This document shows positions 61,196-64,000 of a stretch of DNA of 64,000 nucleotides, piece after piece. The DNA is from Oxytricha trifallax (Eukaryota > Ciliophora > Spirotrichea > Sporadotrichida > Oxytrichidae). Position 1 is the first letter of the stretch; the number at the start of each line of letters is the position of its first letter. The position numbers were made by a program, and so were the translations under genes. The notes under the pieces are model-generated. The model saw only the letters and a list, made by a program, of their open reading frames with translations. It was not told where the DNA came from and did no database searches. The stretch covers positions 1 through 64,000 of the forward strand of contig ARYC01000706.1 in NCBI GenBank assembly GCA_000711775.1, written 5' to 3'.

Positions 61196-61323
61196 TGGGA
61201 GGCCATGATGCTTCTGGGAGGTCCTGACTTTTGCTGGGAGGCCCTGACGTTGCTGGGAGGCACGGCCGTCACCCCCTCTCTGGGAGGCCCTGACGGTGCT
61301 GGGAGGCACGGACGTCAACACCC
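61196..61323 (-). repeat. Right minisatellite TIR array
   Basis: Inverted relative of the left array; units as TGGGAGGCCCTGACGTTGC on the plus strand. One unit is expanded (TGGGAGGCACGGCCGTCACC then CCCTCTC). Confidence 0.85.
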
Positions 61324-61600
61324 TAAAAATCATCTGAATGCTCAGAATATTTTTAAAATTTTCCTATGCCAAGATTTATGGACTTCATAATTAAAAAACT
61401 AAGAAAAATCAATAAAGGACTTGAACAATATTAGATATAATTTATTATTCAAATTAATATTAATTAAATAAAAATGCCAATGATCATGGGTATTATAGAA
61501 TGCTTATTCATTTTGCTTTATGTTTAATTTGTAAATTTTCTGCCTGTAATTATAGTCTTATGGTGATTGTAAAAACGCAACTCTCTTTATGCTTGATAAT

Positions 61601-62796
61601 CAAAACCCCAAAACCCTTTCAGTAGTTTGATTGAGTTTTTGATTGATAAAAGTAGACTATTAATGCATACTTTATTAGGGTTTTAATAGGGTTTATGTAG
61701 GTTTATAATGTTTAAATATTAGTAATTTAAGTGAGTATGCGAGGTTTGGGCTCAGTTTATGACAATGAGTATATAGATTTATTGTTTAAGTTGCGTTATG
61801 GTTGCGATGATTATAGTTATCAACTCAAATCTTTTCTAAATTACACATCTATAGCAAGGCTACTCCATAAATCTCCTGCAACTGTGAGGTCTCACTGTCT
61901 ATTAGCATTGAATTTAAAGAGATAGCATCTTAATTCTAAGCCTAAGAGACCCTTAAAATTTTAGCAGCATCATATCGATTATCTTATTAATGATAAGACT
62001 CTTAAATACTGGGCTCACTTCTCTCTCGCCTAAAGAGCTGTGATGTTTCATCGCCGATTTCCTGAGCTTCATATCTCTGCTTAATCTATAGCGAACATAT
62101 ATAAAAAGAACGGAATATCTTACAAGACAGTCAATCGCCTTAACAGAGTGAATGACTTTAATGTTCCATTTTATAAGACTCATTTAAAATATATATTCGA
62201 TTAAATGCAAAGGTCTTAAGAGCATAATATAAAGTTCATACACGCTGATGAGGCAGTATTCACGTTTAATACCTTCATATCAAGGTCTTGGTATAAGAGG
62301 TACAGCAACATTGAAGTATATGATTAAAAGGTTAAGGCTTAAACTTATGCTTTACTTGGTGGAATAAGCGAAGATAATGGCCTCGAGACTTATGTTATCC
62401 ACTCTACTTCAATAAAGATCGAATAATATATAAAGTTCTTGCAATAACTCAGAGATAAGTACGCCGACTAAGAGATTATTCTGTTTGTAGATAACTTATC
62501 TGTCCATAAAACTAAAGACACAAGGAAGGAATATGAAAGGCTAAACATAACACCTGTATTTAATGTTCCATACAGTCCTCAGTTCAATGGAATTGAATTA
62601 TATTGGGGGTTATTGAAAGGCCACTACAAGAAACTTCTGCTCTATCACTTGATGCACGATCTGAAGATAGATACTGTCGATTTTATTAAGAGTGCTGCTA
62701 AGAGAGTCAGCGATGATAAAGCTAAAGTATGCGCAAGAGAAGGGAGATTTTGTGTATATAAATAAGTTTTAGATTTAAACGAATGAATTAGTTCAC
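61601..62796 (+). mobile_element. Truncated TBE, transposase half only
   Basis: Starts with CAAAACCCCAAAACCC and a TIR nearly identical to that of the complete TBE, preceded by AAT. Sequence matches the complete TBE through the transposase gene and up to the stop codon of the convergent 22-kDa gene (TTCACATAT at about 62,792), then switches to a foldback. The 22-kDa gene, kinase gene and second TIR are missing from this window. Confidence 0.9.
61737..62786 (+). CDS. TBE 42-kDa transposase, intact DD34E
   Basis: 349 residues, unbroken with TAA/TAG as Gln, TGA at 62,784-62,786. Catalytic triad D171 (FIHADEAVFTF), D252 (IILFVDNLSVHKT) and E287 (PQFNGIELYWG); 34 residues separate the last two, the Tc1/mariner DD34E signature. 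N-terminal helix-turn-helix regions (IARLLHKSPATVRSH; LHISAQSIANIYKKNG). Against the copy at 39.8-40.8 kb differences are few and conservative, suggesting selection on the protein or recent spread. ATG is at the inner edge of the TIR. The element around it is truncated, so this copy could act only in trans. Confidence 0.95.
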
Positions 62797-63219
62797 ATAT
62801 TGTAGGAATACATTTGAAATTGAGAAAATATAATTAATTAAATTTATAATAATTCAAAATCGTGGCAGTTAAAGTTGGACAATTTGAACGATCTTGGCCT
62901 CATTCGATAGGGAATTTAAAATTAGCTGGACTTTACTATTGGCGGTACTAATTTATCGCATTCCTGGAGCGAGATAACTCAACTTTAATGTTAGGGTATA
63001 ATTTAATAAATTTAGATGAGTTTAATTAAAGTGAAATTATCTCGCACCAGGATGCGATAAAATAATACCGCCAACAATAAAGTCCAGCAAATTTTAAATT
63101 CTCTATTGAATGAGCCCAAGATCGTTCAAAATGGTCTACTTTAACTCCCACGATTTTGATTTATTATAAATTGTTTAATTAATTATATTTTCCCAATTTC
63201 GAATGGATTCCTACAATAT
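62797..63219. mobile_element. Foldback (hairpin) element, 423 bp
   Basis: Ends ATATTGTAGGAAT and its inverse. Arms of about 190 bp are inverted copies; shared phrases include CAAAATCGTGG / CCACGATTTTG-type, AGTCCAGC and ATCTCGC. The termini differ from the GAGT..ACTC foldbacks, so this is another family. It begins exactly where the truncated TBE stops. Confidence 0.8.
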
Positions 63220-64000
63220 ATCATAAAATAAGGAACAAAATCTCATTATAAAAGCATTTTCAAATGTAAATAAATTGTATATGTATTTATTTTGTCTAAT
63301 AAATTGTTATATTAAAAATAATTAGAACTAATTTACTTAATTAAACTTAAAAAAAGTTTTAAAATTATAAAATATAACAAATATTATTTGTATTGAGAGA
63401 TTTTAGGCCAAGGTTTACAATCTCAACCTAAAAAACAGTTAATAAGCTGCGATATAAATTATTGAATTATTGAGGGAAGTACATTCCAATTATTTATTAA
63501 TAGAATTTCATACAAAATATATTAAATTTAATGGTATTAATTACAAAATTGGGATAAATATTTAATTTTAGATAATAAATATTCATTTATTAATTTTCAT
63601 ATAATCTACATGGTCCTGTTTTTTTTTTAGTTAAGTATAATTAAATAACCTATTAAAAAGGTTATCTAATGTGATGTAATATAAAGTTAAAAAAAAGAAT
63701 TTAAATAAATGTAGATTTAAAAAAAATATGTTAATAAATATTTAAATTAATGCTAATTTAAAAGTGCTGTTTTTGTTAGTCATTATTAACTCAAGATTCT
63801 GACAATAATTTTTTTTTATTAAAAAAAATATTTTTTTAAATTTGAGACTCTAAATAAATATATAATATATAATATTTATATTATAAATTTTTATTTATAA
63901 ACAAAAACCTATTAGTATCAAAAACAATTAATAAATTATCAAATAAAGTTTATTAAGGAGGTAAAAAAAAACTGGATAAATTTCACTTGTCAATAGTTTT
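63220..64000. other. AT-rich stretch, no gene seen
   Basis: No continuation of the TBE and no supported feature up to the window end. Confidence 0.45.

Larger units (their letters stand above)
59393..61323. mobile_element. 1.93-kb DNA element with minisatellite TIRs and 8-bp TSD
   Basis: Both ends begin GGGTGTTGACGTCCGTGCCT (right end inverted), and the first 43 bp are essentially identical inverted copies. Each arm then continues as a GC-rich tandem array of 19-20 bp units ending CCTCCCA (about eight units left, to 59,556; six right, from 61,196). TAAAAATC flanks the element perfectly on both sides (59,385-59,392 and 61,324-61,331), an 8-bp target duplication. The interior (59,560-61,190) is AT-rich with no ORF, so it is non-autonomous. 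An 8-bp duplication is typical of hAT, Merlin and some other superfamilies; I cannot assign one. Confidence 0.85.

Overview
Organism. The window looks like germline (micronuclear) DNA of a hypotrich ciliate of the Oxytricha/Stylonychia kind. Many homologous reading frames run through TAA and TAG where glutamine is expected (for example the ARF segment NTQSPIFVVD and the transposase segment NPIEQLF), and intact genes end in TGA. Introns are tiny (about 23-59 nt, GT..AG). The DNA is very AT-rich with short GC-rich islands. A complete TBE-type transposon (Telomere-Bearing Element, a hypotrich germline transposon) ends in C4A4 telomere-like sequence. With TAA/TAG read as stop, almost every gene here looks broken; read as Gln, several are intact or nearly so.

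Layout. 0-1.5 kb: a GC-rich Tc1-like transposase remnant with a 29-nt intron, then an unknown exon-like fragment. 1.5-11.1 kb: AT-rich decayed DNA with an unrecognised fragmentary gene (3.8-7.2 kb). 11.1-13.3 kb: MT-A70 methyltransferase remnant, then an old TBE-like transposase and a TBE 22-kDa-like gene, tail to tail. 14.0-14.6 kb: full-length ARF-type GTPase pseudogene. 16.2-18.8 kb: SF2-helicase-like gene. 19.4-20.4 kb: another divergent TBE transposase. 21.6-23.3 kb: a C2H2/MT-A70 gene split by a 588-bp foldback. 23.4-24.2 kb: a second Tc1-like transposase. 25.7 kb: tRNA-derived SINE. 26.9-27.6 kb: 22-kDa-like remnant. 29.2-32.0 kb: small ORFs and a third 22-kDa-like gene interrupted by a foldback. 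33.1-36.2 kb: unknown Cys-rich ORF, a 1.6-kb long-inverted-repeat element, and an ORF interrupted by a foldback plus the intact TBE. 36,806-40,948: intact 4.1-kb TBE (57-kDa zinc-finger/kinase, 22-kDa and 42-kDa transposase genes, 139-bp TIRs). 41-59 kb: mostly AT-rich with a second SINE copy and weak ORFs. 59,393-61,323: an unfamiliar 1.9-kb element with GC-rich minisatellite TIRs and a perfect 8-bp target duplication. 61,601-62,796: half of a second TBE with an intact DD34E transposase, cut off at a foldback.

How it fits together. Most recognisable coding sequence belongs to transposons of different ages. TBE-family genes occur in at least seven places, from intact to badly decayed. Non-autonomous hairpin elements with GAGT..ACTC ends sit inside other reading frames, and in two cases are bounded by AAT, matching the ANT target preference known for TBEs; they may be mobilised by TBE transposase. 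Host-like gene copies (ARF, helicase, MT-A70) are present but broken, as expected for germline-limited DNA that is eliminated during macronuclear development, or for precursors still carrying insertions. I could run no searches; family calls rest on motifs read by eye.
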